Positions 12,401 through 25,085 of a stretch of DNA of 64,000 nt are shown one piece after another. This DNA is from Microcebus murinus (lineage: Eukaryota > Chordata > Mammalia > Primates > Cheirogaleidae). Positions within the stretch are counted from its first letter, which is position 1. Each line of letters starts with the position of its first letter. Position numbers and translations under genes: made by a program. A model generated the notes under the pieces. That model saw only the letters and a program-made list of their open reading frames with translations. It ran no database searches and had not been told where the DNA came from. The DNA is taken from contig NC_134112.1 in NCBI RefSeq assembly GCF_040939455.1, positions 66,295,001 through 66,359,000 of the forward strand, in the 5' to 3' direction.

Positions 12401-13384
12401 ATTAATTTTTAAAATACAGTACTATTGTTTTGCACAAGAGTTCTCAGTTAGGTTCCAATAATGACACACAATTTGCTCCCTTGGAAATGTCAACTTTATG
12501 CCCCCAATAATAGACTGAGTAGTATTAGCAAATTGTCTCTGGAAAAAAAAATACATGAGGTTTGGGATTTTACAAATCAACTACAACTAGTCACCTCTAA
12601 AAACAGCATTATCATTTACTGGCTTGGCTTGATAGCCATTTATATAGCTCTAGTTGCTAACTTATCAGAAATATTTGCCATGTGATTTTTTTTCTGCTAT
12701 TTATAATACAAGAACTTGTTACTATGATAGTTTATCAATGCTTTAATACTAATAAAAATAACACTGAGATTAAATTAAATGTCCAACTCCTATTCTTAAT
12801 GGTATGTATATGTTCCCAAGTCTTCTAGTATTACCTGTTTCCTTTCTGCTGGATAAATTACATGGAGCTAGGGAGAAGGGGGGAGAGAGCTAGAGGAAAG
12901 GCTTAATTTGGAAAAGATTTTTAGTAGCAGAGAATAAATAAATATCTTTTGGTGAAAGATGGCAAGTTAAGAACAGCAAAAATTTAGGGGTTAAAAAAAT
13001 TGTGAGAGATTGTAAGAGAACTTTGGAGACAATAAAAGTAAAATGGGGAGAATTATGTACAAGAACTAATAGAAGTTACCTTATTGGGGTAAACCATGCC
13101 TGAGAAGTACACAGCCATGACTAGAGAGAAAAACACAGGCAGGTAAGTAAGAAGATAGTGTCATGCCTGAGGCTTTAGCAAAGGTAGCACCAAAGCACTA
13201 ACCTGGTGAAAAAAGATCCTTGCAGGTGCTACATTTGGGTTCTAGTCATTTAACTGAGCCTCAGAATCAGAGAAAGTTTGGTTAACACACTGTTGCTACT
13301 CACAAGTCCTAAGATTGCCCTTTCTCTTAGTAGGTTATTGTAGAAAAGTTCTATTATTTGTAAAAAAAAAAAAATTCAGAGGTC
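9476..13384. other. Intron, about 3.9 kb without recognisable repeats
   Basis: Includes an alternating TA/TG-rich stretch at 10730-10790, a TAAT-rich block around 10300-10640 and a higher-GC stretch at 11470-11940 with short unrecognised ORFs on both strands. No gene could be supported. Confidence 0.5.
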
Positions 13385-13725
13385 AAATTATTACTAGTCA
13401 CAGGGAGTAGAGCCCATGGGTTCGAGGGGGAAGAGGCAAAAATGGGGAGATATTGGTCAAAGGGTACAAAGTTGCAGTTAGAAGTTCTGGATAGCTATTG
13501 TACAGCCTGGTGACTATAGTAGATAATAATGTACTATCCACTTGAAAGCTGGTAAGAGAGTAGATCTTAAATGTTCTGACCACGAAAGAACAATAAATAT
13601 GAGGTGATAGATATGTTAATCAGCTTGATTTAATCATGTCGCAATGTATATGCATATCATATGTATACATACGTATTTACACCATAAATACATAGTTTTT
13701 GTCAATTATACCTAAATAAAGCTAG
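13385..13725 (+). repeat. L1 3' UTR (5'-truncated)
   Basis: Plus-strand 3' UTR text: 'agcctggtgactatagtaga', 'atgaggtgatagatatgtta', 'cttgatttaatcatgtc' and 'ttatacctaaataaagc'. This resembles primate L1MA/L1PB 3' ends. Confidence 0.8.
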
Positions 13726-16700
13726 GGAAAAATTTCTAGTTCCTAGTGTTCTATCTCTAGAACACCAAAGAAATCTCTTTCCAAAAATCAGAACCATATC
13801 TCAACCTGTGATGCATCCTTTCACAAGGCTAAAGATCCTGTCACGCCATTTTTAATTGACAGTACATAGTCAGCAATAGATATAAAATTTATTTAGGTAA
13901 GTCTTTTTAATAAAAATACTGAGTATTTTGAGGCCACAATTTGCTGGAAGACCATCCCCTTTCTATCATTCTTTAGAACATACTTACTACAGCCACATTT
14001 TTTCTAGTCCATAAAATTTTATTCTGAATAACTGAGTCCCCACTTACGATGGAAACATGTACTTGTCTGCCCACATGTGTTGTTCTTTCCAGGAAGTTTC
14101 ACTGATTCTAGGTTGAAAGATATTGATTAATGTGAGAAGGTTCACCTGCTTTTCTGAGCGTTGGTCCTCTAATTCTGTACACACACAAAATGGACTCTAA
14201 TCTCTGCAAATGTCATGTTGATGCTTTTCCTGAGGTGTACATTTCACAGGCTTTGAAACCATTCTACAACCATTCTGCAACTCAAACATGATCAACAGCT
14301 TTCCTCAAAACCAGAACAGCAGTGGGAGATTATTAAGTCAAAATGACAGCAAACCCTCATCTTCATGTGTGGACAAAATTCACAGGGAGCCTGATTTCTC
14401 TATGGTTCCCACAGCTGAAGCTCAATGAGTCTCTCCAAGACACTGGCATAAGAACCATTCGTAATCCTAAATACCTCTACAATGGAATAAAACAAGGCCA
14501 AATAAAATTAAGGGAAATAATCTCCAAGTGGTCTTACAACGCCTATGGATTAAATGCACGAAGGAGGCTTTGATTTAAATAAAAGCAGATTCTCAGAAAC
14601 ATATGCTCACCACCCACCATTCTTCATCTGAAGGTAGAAACTTATGAGTTTAATTTCACTCTAGGATGAGAGCTTTGCCAAGAGACATGAGCACAAACAT
14701 CAGTGATTAACAAAGATCTCCAGCATAAAATATGTTTGCAGGGATCTAAACCACATTAGAGTGGGTTTTGTAGGTAATGCCACCATGTTTTGGAATGACC
14801 ACATGGATAAATGTTTTGATTCATATAACATTATTAAACTCTATTTAAAACTTTTCAATAGCCCAACCCAACTCCCTAAAACAAAATGCCTTTCTGGAAA
14901 AGATATAGCAAAATCAAGTAAATACTTCTCACAAAAAATCCTCTGATTCAGCTTCATTTTAAAACATAGAGCCCCAAAGCCTTGCTGATGCATACCATGT
15001 CTCTCCCACCCTTTATCAGTTCTTTCTCCCCACTGCCATCTGTTTGCCTTGCTTTTTCCAGCACGATGCCCATCCCTCCAGGCTGTTCACTGGCACTCAG
15101 ATGCCTTCCTCTAATTCTTTACAGCACAATCCAAGAAATGTTCCAGGTCTTTTCTTATTCTTCTTCCCCAAAATTTTCTTCGGCACCACCCCCTGTATAT
15201 TTTGGAAACTTATCTTTCTCTGAAATTATTTGTCAACTAAAAAGTATGCACGTTTCCTTTGGCCCTTTATTTTAAACACACTTATTTCCTGTTATATTGT
15301 TTTGTGTTGTACATACGAGGAAAATTTTCTGCACATCTCATCTTTTACAATTACAACCCCCCAAGGTCTAATAATTCCAGGCTTTAAAAATTTAAATACA
15401 ATATTCAGGGGAGGCCTATGATGAAGGGATAGCTAATTCAAATGTTTCCAGAAAAGTCATGTTTCACTTTTATTAACTTTTAACACATAAAAGTCTGTAC
15501 ATTCATAGTTATACTGATCTAACTGAATAATCAATATCTTGTTGCAGAATTATTAGTTACAGGTATAAAACAAATGTATAACATGATTTAAAAAAAGAAA
15601 AGGAACATAAATGAAACTCAAAGTTTTAACTCTCTATAGAGAAGACAAAAAGGTAAATGACCATATTTGAATCTCATATAGTATCTTTCAAACTATATGA
15701 CTACCCTTCTAAATTAAAACCTCATTTTAATTAGTTCCCAATGATCCAATCTAGTCACTTTCAAGACAAAGACTCAGCTGTTTAGAATGCAGACTGTATC
15801 ATTGCCGTGGCCATGTGTACATGACCCCCTGCCTGTTAACAAAGAGACTCAATTAATTATTTGCTGTTTTGAATAGCTATTTCATTTCACCTCCACCTTT
15901 TTTTTAAGTGTTAAAAGCCTCAATTGCTTTCACCTTAACCTTAGTTTTGGAGAATGCACACAGAATTTTTTAACTGCCAACTAATAAACTACCTTGATCC
16001 AGAAACTTAATTTTCAAGACCATAGCTCCTAGATGTCTTATGCTAGAGTCAGCTAAAGTAACATATTGACCTGATGTCATGTCATCTTCCAAGAGAGTCT
16101 CTTTGTCCTGAATGGTGGCGTTAGTGCTAAGCTATTCCCTTAATATGGATCAAGAGACACACTAACACTGCAATGAGTTGTACTGTCACAGTCACAGTAC
16201 AACACTGGTTTTGTTAAAAATCTTATTACACACAAAAATGGAATACATTCAGTATAAATTGAAAGTATGTAAACTAGTAGTTCATCAGTTTTTCCCATAC
16301 ACTTTTGGCTACATTAACCTTAGCAATATAACTTCACATTTAAATGCTGAAACACCAAACCAGAATAAGAAAATAGCTTTGAGGTAAACGTGAAAATGGA
16401 TTTTGTAATGTATGGGTACAGTAAAACTGATACCAGTGGTGATCTACGGGTAAACAACTAGCCACAAAGCCAAAAGATAGTCTGAAATTTATCAAGAATT
16501 TTACATCTCTTGAACTTTCTATTTTAAAAGTTCTCATTTGCTACACATTTGCTTATCTATTTATATATATTATTTCTGGCTCTATAAGTAGACCATAAGA
16601 TGACGTGAAGGCAGTGCTACCCTTCTCGATAAATTCAGTCCCAAGTCAGTTACCCACACTTTAAAAAAAAATATTTGATAATAATGAACAGGTCATAGTA

Positions 16701-16734
16701 CATATACCAAGATATTACTCCTCAATATTTCACG
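13726..16734. other. Intron, 3.0 kb without recognised repeats
   Basis: No family was recognised. It includes a block at 15720-15930 with clustered homeobox-, SOX- and E-box-like words, and short ORFs at 14343-15421 with no similarity that I can name. Confidence 0.5.
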
Positions 16735-16860
16735 TAAGTGGAATCATATAATATTTGTCCTTTTGTGTCTGGTTTATTACACTTAGCATAATCAATGTAT
16801 TCAAGGCTCATCCATGTTGTAGCATGTATCAGAATTTTATTCCCCAGTTGCCATTTTCAT
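16735..16860 (-). repeat. L1 3' end fragment (antisense)
   Basis: 'gtggaatcatataatatttg', 'ccttttgtgtctggtttatt' and 'catccatgttgtagcatgta' are the antisense of the old L1 ORF2-end/3' UTR junction. Confidence 0.8.
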
Positions 16861-17061
16861 GACTGACACTAGTCATGAATAATTAAATTGATTTATCAAC
16901 CTAGGAGAAATATCTTAGTATATTTCTTATGATCGAATAACAAAAAAATAAGAAAAACCCTGGCAACTGAGACTTTGGAAAATATTTAACTTCTCATTTC
17001 TTTCCAAGAGAATTTATACTTACATGAAAATAAATGATTCTGTAGTCTTCAGTCTATAGAT

Positions 17062-17180
17062 CAGTGGTTCTGAAACTACTTTAAAGCCTAGGGTTGGGCC
17101 CTGGGAACCGAGAATCTGCATTTTAACAAGCATCTAGGTGATTCTACTGCAAGTAATCTAGCCTACCTTTGCTAAATACA
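17062..17180 (+). mobile_element. MER5A-like hAT MITE
   Basis: Begins with the intact end 'cagtggttctgaaac' and contains 'agaatctgcattttaacaag' then 'ctaggtgattctactgc', as in MER5A. The right terminus is eroded. Confidence 0.8.
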
Positions 17181-17633
17181 GCTGTGCACCCTCAAATGAA
17201 AAGTCTATGAAATTGAGCATATTAGCTCCCCACACGTTCAATAAAGATATAGCCATTTTAAAAAGCCATAAAAGATTTGCAAAATGAACATGACGAGTAA
17301 TACTGATTTTAAAACATGTACAAAATTCTAAAATTTCCTACTAAGGAAAAACTCCAATATTCTAATAATTCCATATTTAATGTCAACCTGGAATTAGATC
17401 TGTAACTAGTATGGAATGGCATAACTCAAGTAAAAAAAGAGCAAGGCATCCCATTTCCAGGGTTTTTTAGAATATAAAAACTTTGCTGAGATCAGGCAGA
17501 ATGATAAACTATAATGTAACAGAGAGGCTATGCTATCAGGTACAAAAGAATATCTTTCTTCTTTTTTTTTATAGTCATTAATCATTCAGCAAACAACCAG
17601 GTGCCAGGTACAAAATCTTATGGCATGCACTAT

Positions 17634-17850
17634 TTTAGAGTTCAGACCAAAATCCTATCTGTATCACCTCCAGCAAGTTATTTACCTATCTAAGCATCTA
17701 TTTTGTTATGAGTTAAAAGGATGATGACAACAGTTACTGCTGACTCCCCCTACCCCCACCACTAATGTTGGTGTAGAAATCATATGAGCTACTAAACATA
17801 AGCTGTCGGGCATCTGCTTAGCATACAGTGAGTCTCAGAATGAGATAATT
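17634..17850 (+). repeat. MIR SINE
   Basis: 'agcaagttatttacctatct' followed by a 'gttaaaaggatgatgacaac' region and a terminal 'gcatacagtgagtctcagaa' follows the order of the MIR core and 3' end. Strongly diverged. Confidence 0.55.
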
Positions 17851-18057
17851 ACTTATAATAGAGAGCTCCATGGGTCCAATTCCTAAGTAGAAAAGAAGCT
17901 ATAATCTCTGAAAGTAAAACCACAAAATGAACTTCTCACTACAAAGATCACTATATAACATTCTATGAAGTCTATGTTGTGGTCTATTAGATCCAGATAG
18001 CAATTCTACCACCAAACAGTAAGTACGACTCTGCTTCCAAATAAATGCCAAATGTCA

Positions 18058-18135
18058 TGTCTCTCTCTCCTCTCCCTCCCTCTCTCTCTCCCCCCTCTTC
18101 AATTTTTCTATTTTTCCTTTTTCCCTTCTTTCCTT
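18058..18135 (+). repeat. (CT)n/pyrimidine-rich low-complexity tract
   Basis: A nearly uninterrupted pyrimidine run made of CT, CTC and CCT units, continuing as T/C-rich sequence. Confidence 0.9.
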
Positions 18136-21100
18136 CATTCTTACAGCTTTCTTCATAAGACGATTTTAATAAAGATGGTACAGATAGATTAAGCCATTTT
18201 TAGGTCCAATAATTTGTTGGTTTTTTTCATTAGTTTATGACCTGTTAAATTTGTAGCTAAATGTATTCTTACTGGGAAATTTAATTGCTCCAGTGAAATG
18301 CAAGAGTTCAATCAACCAATTTTGTGTGGAAAGTAAACGGAATATGTTTATCTGTTGTATATTTTAATTAATTGGTTCTCACTTAAAACTAGGTACCAAA
18401 GATATTATTTTAAAATACTCAGGAAATACAGCAAATAGTATATAGAACATTTTTGAAAACAAGCACTATTAAAGAAGAACAAGGCCTGAGATACATTCAC
18501 AATAAGCCACTAGAAAGATGACAGATATTATACCACTTTTTAATCTCATATTCTTTGTTTCAGTGTTTTCTTTCTAGGATAATGGATTGTGCCATTTGTT
18601 AGTATATTTCTAGGCTTTTATTCTGATATGTTAAAAATGCCCTGACTTAATTATGGAAATATTTTAAAACAGTGAAATAATGTTACCTATATTTTATAAT
18701 AAGAAAGGTATTGCCATACACAAATGGATATTTCCCAAAAAGCACAAATCAGATCATTGGAACTGAGACCAGAACTATGAATGTGAGTCTATCCATCTAT
18801 TACTCAGAACAATACATTATGATTTCTCATGGTGGTTTTCTCATTACTGTTGGCAATGACGGTTTCACTTTAAAAGAAATCAATACAAAGAAACATAAGC
18901 AACACCAAAGAGAAATTGATGGTGATACCTTAAAATTATTTTCATTCTAAAAGGCTTTATATCATAATAAATTTTAATGAGAGATAAATGAATCAAACTA
19001 TTAATTGCTTAAAGAGACAAATCCCATTTAAAATAAGATTATCATCTACACTAGACATTCCCAATTTTTGTGCAAGAAAGAAAAAAAAATTAACTCCAGT
19101 TTTAATAGATTAATGATTGATACAAAATCCTGGTAGAACCCTCCAGTTATTTTTCTCACTCTTTGATCTTTAAAATTCTTTGATAAATTTTTCTACGGTG
19201 TATACCAAAACCATAAAAACATGCTTAATTTTTAAAACTCCGTAATTTTGCTAAATTCAAAGCATTTTGTTTTAAAATTCATGTGAATTTTAAAAAATAG
19301 AAATATATTTTTTAAACATAATTCTTATTAGATATTTATATTATTAGAAATTTACATTAATTAAGATCTAAACATGAAATTGAGGAGGTTTTAGGTTAAT
19401 CATTAACATTTTACAGTCAACATTTACAGTTAGAGATGATCATGATAGTTGGACTAACTATCTGGTCCAATAAGGTGCTCTTGAGCTCCTTATGTTTTAT
19501 ATACAAATTTTCCAGAATATGTGTACAACATGAATATCCACATGAATAAATATAGTATATGCTAATTTTCTCTGGGGCAGAGTGTATGTACCATGTTTTC
19601 TGACTATCACTATAAAATGGTCCAAGTGCTTCCCTAGTACTTTTTTTTTTTCCTAGTACTTTTATTTTCTTACTATTTACGTCTTTATTTTTTTCCAAAA
19701 TCATCCTAGATCCAATTATAACTGCTAATAATATTTTGGTATTTATCTTTTCTCACTTTTTTCTAACTGTACACATTTTTTAAAGAACATAAAATTATAG
19801 GTGATGTTTTATAATCTGCTTTTTTCAAAAATTAATAGTTTGTCATGACAAGTTCTTCTCATTCTTAACTCCCAACAGAATGAGAACTTCCATATAGGAC
19901 AAACACAAATTAAAAGTGAAAGACTCGTGATTATCTGATGAATTCTATTAATACAGATGGTCAGTGAGATACTAATCCAAATTAGGCCTTTGGGATAATT
20001 ATTAGGTTTGGCAACAATCACACTGTTAACATTATGTGAGTAATCAACAATTATCATATACAATTAGGTCTATATTGGGCAAATCAAATCAGTTGGTCAT
20101 ACTTTATATAGCATTTAGGAAAACCCTGCTAAACTTTCTAGTAAGAATGGGTCTGATGAATAAACAATGATAACAATACTCCTGAGGCAAGACAAAATGT
20201 TTAAAATAAAATTTGAGGGTTCAGTGGTTATCATTAACTTTTCATTTAAAGAAAAAAAAAGAAACTAGTATTTTTGATTATAAAAAAAGATGGAAGTGAT
20301 AAGTAGTGTTTAGGAGTTGAAAGGATTCCTTTTTAAGATTTTCAAAAATCAAAAATAATTTATTTATTAGAACACCGATTCAGTTACATTTCCAGAACTA
20401 AAGAGGAATATCTGGTTTTTCATTCCATTTAAGGAGAAATCTTTTCCATGTTTTTCACTCTCTTGCAATGAAAATGTGCCTCTTTCCCTGAATTTGATCC
20501 TCTTCTACTACTTCTGCTTTCCTTAATTTTGCTCCATGGGAACAGGCCCTACACAAAAAAGCAACACCTACCATTTTCTCTGTTTGTGGGGTCAAGACAA
20601 CACTATGCCAATGTCTGGAATAACAAGTACTTTATCTTAACCTTTGTCATGCCATTTCTTGGAAAAAGGAATGGGGAACTAAATATAAAGGGATTAATTT
20701 AAAGAAATGATAGGAGGACATTTTATTAGGGTATTTACGGTGAAACATACATTGCAAGATCCTTTTCAAAGACATTTTCTAATGTTCCAGCAAGGATTGG
20801 TTATGCATTAACTGTGTAAATCTATTAATACCTGCTTCTGATTTCAGGTTCTATTAGAAATCTGAGGCAACACACTGGTTTTCCCTGTATAATTCTCATG
20901 TTGTCAAAAATAACATAGGTATGCTTGAGCTACTTTCCTCCAAAAGCTAGAGCCTGCTGCGTCAGTAAGTCAAAGGTATAAAACTGAATCAGGTCACTTA
21001 CCCAAGTACATACCTCTAGGAAGAAGCCACTGATTCAGAGCAATATTTAGAGCAACATTTTGACCTTAGCTAGATCGCTAGTTACTCAAAGTCAAGTAGT

Positions 21101-22699
21101 TTTAGTTGAGTTCATACTGCATAAGTGCTCATATTAGGGAGAAAAGATATACAGAACATCAAAATTTGCACCTTTGTTGGTGGTCTCAGTAAAAAATCCT
21201 GGAATTGAATAGGCATGATGACCTAGCGACTCTCTGATCCCTCAGGTGGTCCTACTGGGTCAAAAATCAAGCAAATTGGTAGGCATCATGAAGGAGCTAA
21301 CACTACAGGGTCCATGAACTACCTGAAAAGACTCTACTGTGACTGCAAGAATATACTTTGTGAGAACTAATGTATATTTGAAAAGACATGAACAGTATAT
21401 ATCAACTACATATTTATTTTTTCTTATAATTTAAGATTTTCTTTATTACCAGAAATTAAATAATCCAGCTTCAACTACATCAAGTATATAAACATATTTT
21501 TAACAGGATCTTGGCAATTCAAATCTGTTGTGGAAACGGTAGCTTGAAAATTTCCTTAAGTCACAAAATTCTTCTCATCTAATTTGGAAAAATCATATGA
21601 TAGAATCATTAATTATTATCCATTAGTTCCCCAAAACAGAAAGCCATAGTTTAATGATCATTAACTATAATCCCTGGACATTCTTCTACTCCTCAATTTA
21701 GGGTATCTTTAAAATTATGCTCATAATTAAACATCACATATATAATTTTTATTCTATTTATAGTCATGCAATTATCAACAAATAAATCCTCCTGGAAATG
21801 AAAACCTCTGAGAAATTCCATGTAAATAATTTTTGTAAAGAAATATAAATAGATTGATGAGGTCTGCTATTAAATAGAAGTTACTGGCTGTTATTCTACA
21901 TAAAACAAAAAATAACAAAAAATAGAGAAGTAAAGTAAGCAAATTATTAGAACCCAGACTTCAAGAAAACCTAACAGCCTAATTGTTAAGATAATGCATA
22001 TACTAATGAAACAATTTTTTTCCTTTCTAAAAATAATAATCGATATAATCTTAATGGGTTAATTTGGCAGATTGATAATAAACACTGAGTCTGTAAAGTA
22101 ACTTTTAAAAAATAGGAATTTTCTCAAAATTCACTTAAGAAATCACTGCCTCCACTTATTTCTTCCCTTCCCATTATCATTTAGAAATTTAGTTTCTAGA
22201 AATGCAACATCACCACCAAGAAATGGTAAGAAATGCTTTTAATATGTACTATTGCAATTGCTCTCAGTTCCTACATGATACTGAAATATCTATTGGATTC
22301 TACCTGTTTTGCTAAAATTGCACAAAGGACTAGAGGTGAAATTCAAAGTGTTTAACAAGTGTTATGGTAAAGCACTGACCAATTAGAAAGAAAGTAGAGC
22401 AGAAATGACTAGGTATCAAGTGACTATCTAGTATAAAGTGAAGAAAATGAAAAAAAGAGCTACTCATTGCTATGTATTTAGTTATTAAGATTTTAGTATT
22501 TAAACTCTGTCGGTTTTCATCTTCTCAGTACATTAGCACCTACCATCACCTAACAATAATGCACATATGGGCCCCAGATGCAACATTTATACTCTATAGC
22601 CCTGTTTCCAGCCAGTCATCGTATGATTGAGTAAAAGTCAAAAGCTTGATATAAACTAGACCAGGCAGATTCTCTCCCACAGGAATTCAGATATGATTC
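18136..22699. other. Intron, 4.6 kb without recognised repeats
   Basis: Very AT-rich. At 19633-19663 the word 'cctagtactttt' occurs twice around a T-run. No ORF in this stretch resembles a known protein. Confidence 0.5.
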
Positions 22700-22808
22700 T
22701 ATCTTTATTAAAAGGATTTGTTCTGTAAAATTTGGATTCAGTCAAAAGGCTGCACTCAAGGATCCAGAGGCCACATGTGGCCCGGAGGCAGCAGGTTCCC
22801 CAGCCCTG
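22700..22808 (+). mobile_element. Half of a palindromic hAT-type MITE
   Basis: From 'aaaggatttgttctgtaaaa' through 'ggattcagtcaaaaggc' and 'ggccacatgtggcccgg' to 'caggttccccagccctg'. The complement of this end is CAGGGCTGGGGAACCTG, a hAT-like inverted repeat. Only one arm is present, and it is moderately conserved. Confidence 0.55.
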
Positions 22809-23052
22809 CATTCTGTCAGTCTTGAAGGTGGAGGAGGTGGACCATAAGCCGGGGAATGGGGGCAGCCTACAGGAGTCCTCACGCGGACCCCATGAGGGTG
22901 TTTTTGCCTGTTTGTTTTTTTTACTTCAAAATAAGATATGTGCAGTGTGCACAGGAATTTGTTCATAGTTTTTTTTTAAACTATAGTCTGGCCCTCCAAT
23001 GGTCTGAGGGGCAGTGAACTGGCCCCCTGTTTTAAAAGTTTGAGGACTACTG
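22809..23052 (+). mobile_element. hAT-like non-autonomous element, right end
   Basis: Contains 'gtgtttttgcctgtttg', 'acttcaaaataagatatgtg' and 'aactatagtctggccctcc', ending 'aaaagtttgaggactactg' (complement CAGTAGTCCTCAAACTTTT). I recognise this end from hAT elements of lemurs and bats. The GC-rich bases 22809-22885 may be interior or a separate piece. Two ORFs on opposite strands are translations of this element. Confidence 0.6.
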
Positions 23053-23059
23053 CCTGGAA

Positions 23060-23246
23060 AAGGCAAGAAAACAAATTCTCCTCTAGAGCCTCCAGAAAGA
23101 AACTCAACCCTACTGACACTTTAATTTTAGTCCAATGAGACCTTTGTTGGACTTCTGAACTACAGAACTATAACATGATACATTTTTGTTGTTTTAAGCC
23201 ACTAAGCCTATAGTTAATTTATTACAGTAGTAACAGAAAATATAGG
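23060..23246 (+). mobile_element. MLT1/MST-type LTR 3' part
   Basis: 'attctcctctagagcctcca', 'ctgacactttaattttagt', 'ttggacttctgaactacaga' and 'gttgttttaagccactaag' follow the order of MaLR LTR ends. Its 5' part appears displaced by, or lost at, the adjacent hAT pair. Confidence 0.78.
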
Positions 23247-23261
23247 CCAGTTTTCTCAAAT

Positions 23262-23392
23262 TTCTTTCCGTGGCTTACTTGTTAAAAAGGCAGATTCTTT
23301 GGCCCTTCCCCAGACCTCTAGGGCTCAAGAATCTATATTATAACAAAATGTGGATTATTGCTATGACATTTAATAATCAGTGTTTGAAAAGA
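23262..23392 (+). mobile_element. MER5-like hAT fragment
   Basis: 'cttgttaaaaaggcagattc', 'ccccagacctctagggctca' and 'agaatctatattataacaa' resemble the MER5/MER20 interior. Ends are eroded. Confidence 0.6.
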
Positions 23393-23470
23393 CAAGTAAG
23401 TCTTAAAAAAATAATAACCGCAAGTTGGTATCACCAATCGAGAACAAAAACATGTAGGTTTTAACTCTTT

Positions 23471-23799
23471 TTTTTTTTTTTTTTTTTTTTTGAGACAGAG
23501 TCTCACTCTGTTGCCCAGGCTAGAGTGAGTGCCGTGGCGTCAGCCTAGCTCACAGCAACCTCAAACTCCTGGCTCAAGCAATCCTCCTGCCTCAGCCTCC
23601 CAAGTAGCTGGGACTACAGGCATTCACCACCATGCCCGGCTAATTTTTTGTATATATTAGTTGGCCAATTAATTTCTTTATAGTAGAGACGGGGTCTCGC
23701 TCTTGCTCAGGCTGGTTTCGAACTACTGACCTCGAGCAATCCGCCCACCTCGGCCTCCCAGAGAGCTAGGATTACAGGCGTGAGCCACCGCGCCCGGCC
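23471..23799 (-). mobile_element. Full-length young strepsirrhine Alu with 14-bp target duplication
   Basis: Complete Alu in antisense, poly(T) to '...ccaccgcgcccggcc'. The perfect duplication aggttttaactctt lies at 23457-23470 and 23800-23813. Low divergence and intact CpG-rich ends indicate recent insertion. Confidence 0.96.
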
Positions 23800-23813
23800 A
23801 GGTTTTAACTCTT

Positions 23814-24949
23814 GAACTTCTCTAACAGAATTATGGTTGGTATTACTCTGAGAATATAAATAAAATATAAGTTAATTAAGCTTAAAACTACTTTTAAAAT
23901 TATGAGTATGTTTTAATGTTTTTGGAATATAAACCTTATGCTTGTTAGGAATAAAGTAATAAAACATTAACAGCATGAAATACTACAGTTCTTAAAAGTT
24001 TTTTTCCTCCTTAAGTGAGTTAGATAGAGTATCAGAATCAAAGAGGAATGCAGTTTCTCTCAAAGACAACAAATCTGCATTTTATTTAGTATTCATAGGC
24101 AGGAATTGAATGTTAATAAAACTGAAAACTACACTATCACTAAAGGATAAGGCTTATTAGAATGCAATTTTTAAAAGTAAAAACCAAAAACAACTAATCA
24201 CATTTACCAACCTAATGGCAGTTAATAATTCCATAGCTTATAAACTTGAACAAGCATAGCAAGATCACTGAAAATATAAAAATAAAAGCAAATTATTTAT
24301 AAGCATAAGCTATCATACTGAATGGAGGGCAGACCCTTTAAAAATTAAAAAATACCAGATAAAAGCAATTTGCTAATTCTTTAAGAGAAATTTAAGCTTT
24401 CATAATAGATTATGTATAGGCAAGTCTAAGTTGCTGCCACTTGGCTCAAAGTTCTGCTTTCCAATATTACTGATTCCATCTATCCAAGCAGAATTAATTT
24501 CATTTAAAGTATACTAAGCTTAAAAAAAAAAAGTTTGAGCTTTTCCTGTTTACTCTTATACAAAAAGGCATGATTTTAGAACCCTGTTACACCAACCCCC
24601 ACCCCCTTTCTACCCTAAGGTGTTGCTCTCGGCTCTCTTGGTTAGAAACCAATGTGATCACCTAATCTCTGAGATAAAATGTTAGCCCAGTAGGAGTTTA
24701 GGAGAGATTCCTCCAGGCATATTTACTTTTTAACAAGAGGCCCTTAAGACTGAAAAGCCTTTAAGATATGAAGGAGTTTATCTATGTCAAACAGGACAGG
24801 TTGTGGGGAGAATAATTTCACTTTCAGAACTCCCCAGGTCTCTTGCAAATCCTGCTTTACAGATTGTCACCTCCTATCCCTGGTGTGAAGCCTGTCCCAG
24901 CTAGCATAATTTTTAAAAGATAAAAGAGAAACAACATAATCTAGAGGGG
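23814..24949. other. Intron, no feature seen
   Basis: AT-rich sequence with a short A-run at 24521-24531 and a C-run near 24596-24606. Confidence 0.5.
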
Positions 24950-25085
24950 AGAACACAAATGGCAGAGTTGGGATACTCAGTTTTGATTTCTGGTCAATCT
25001 CATAGCCTCTCTGGGCCTCAGCTGGCTCATTAATAAAAGAGGATTTTCAACACCCGGTTGGAGACTGTGACAATCGTGCTAAGAT
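24950..25085 (+). repeat. MIR SINE fragment
   Basis: 'gttttgatttctggtcaatc' then 'tagcctctctgggcctcagc' and 'ctcattaataaaagaggatt' match the MIR core order. Confidence 0.65.
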
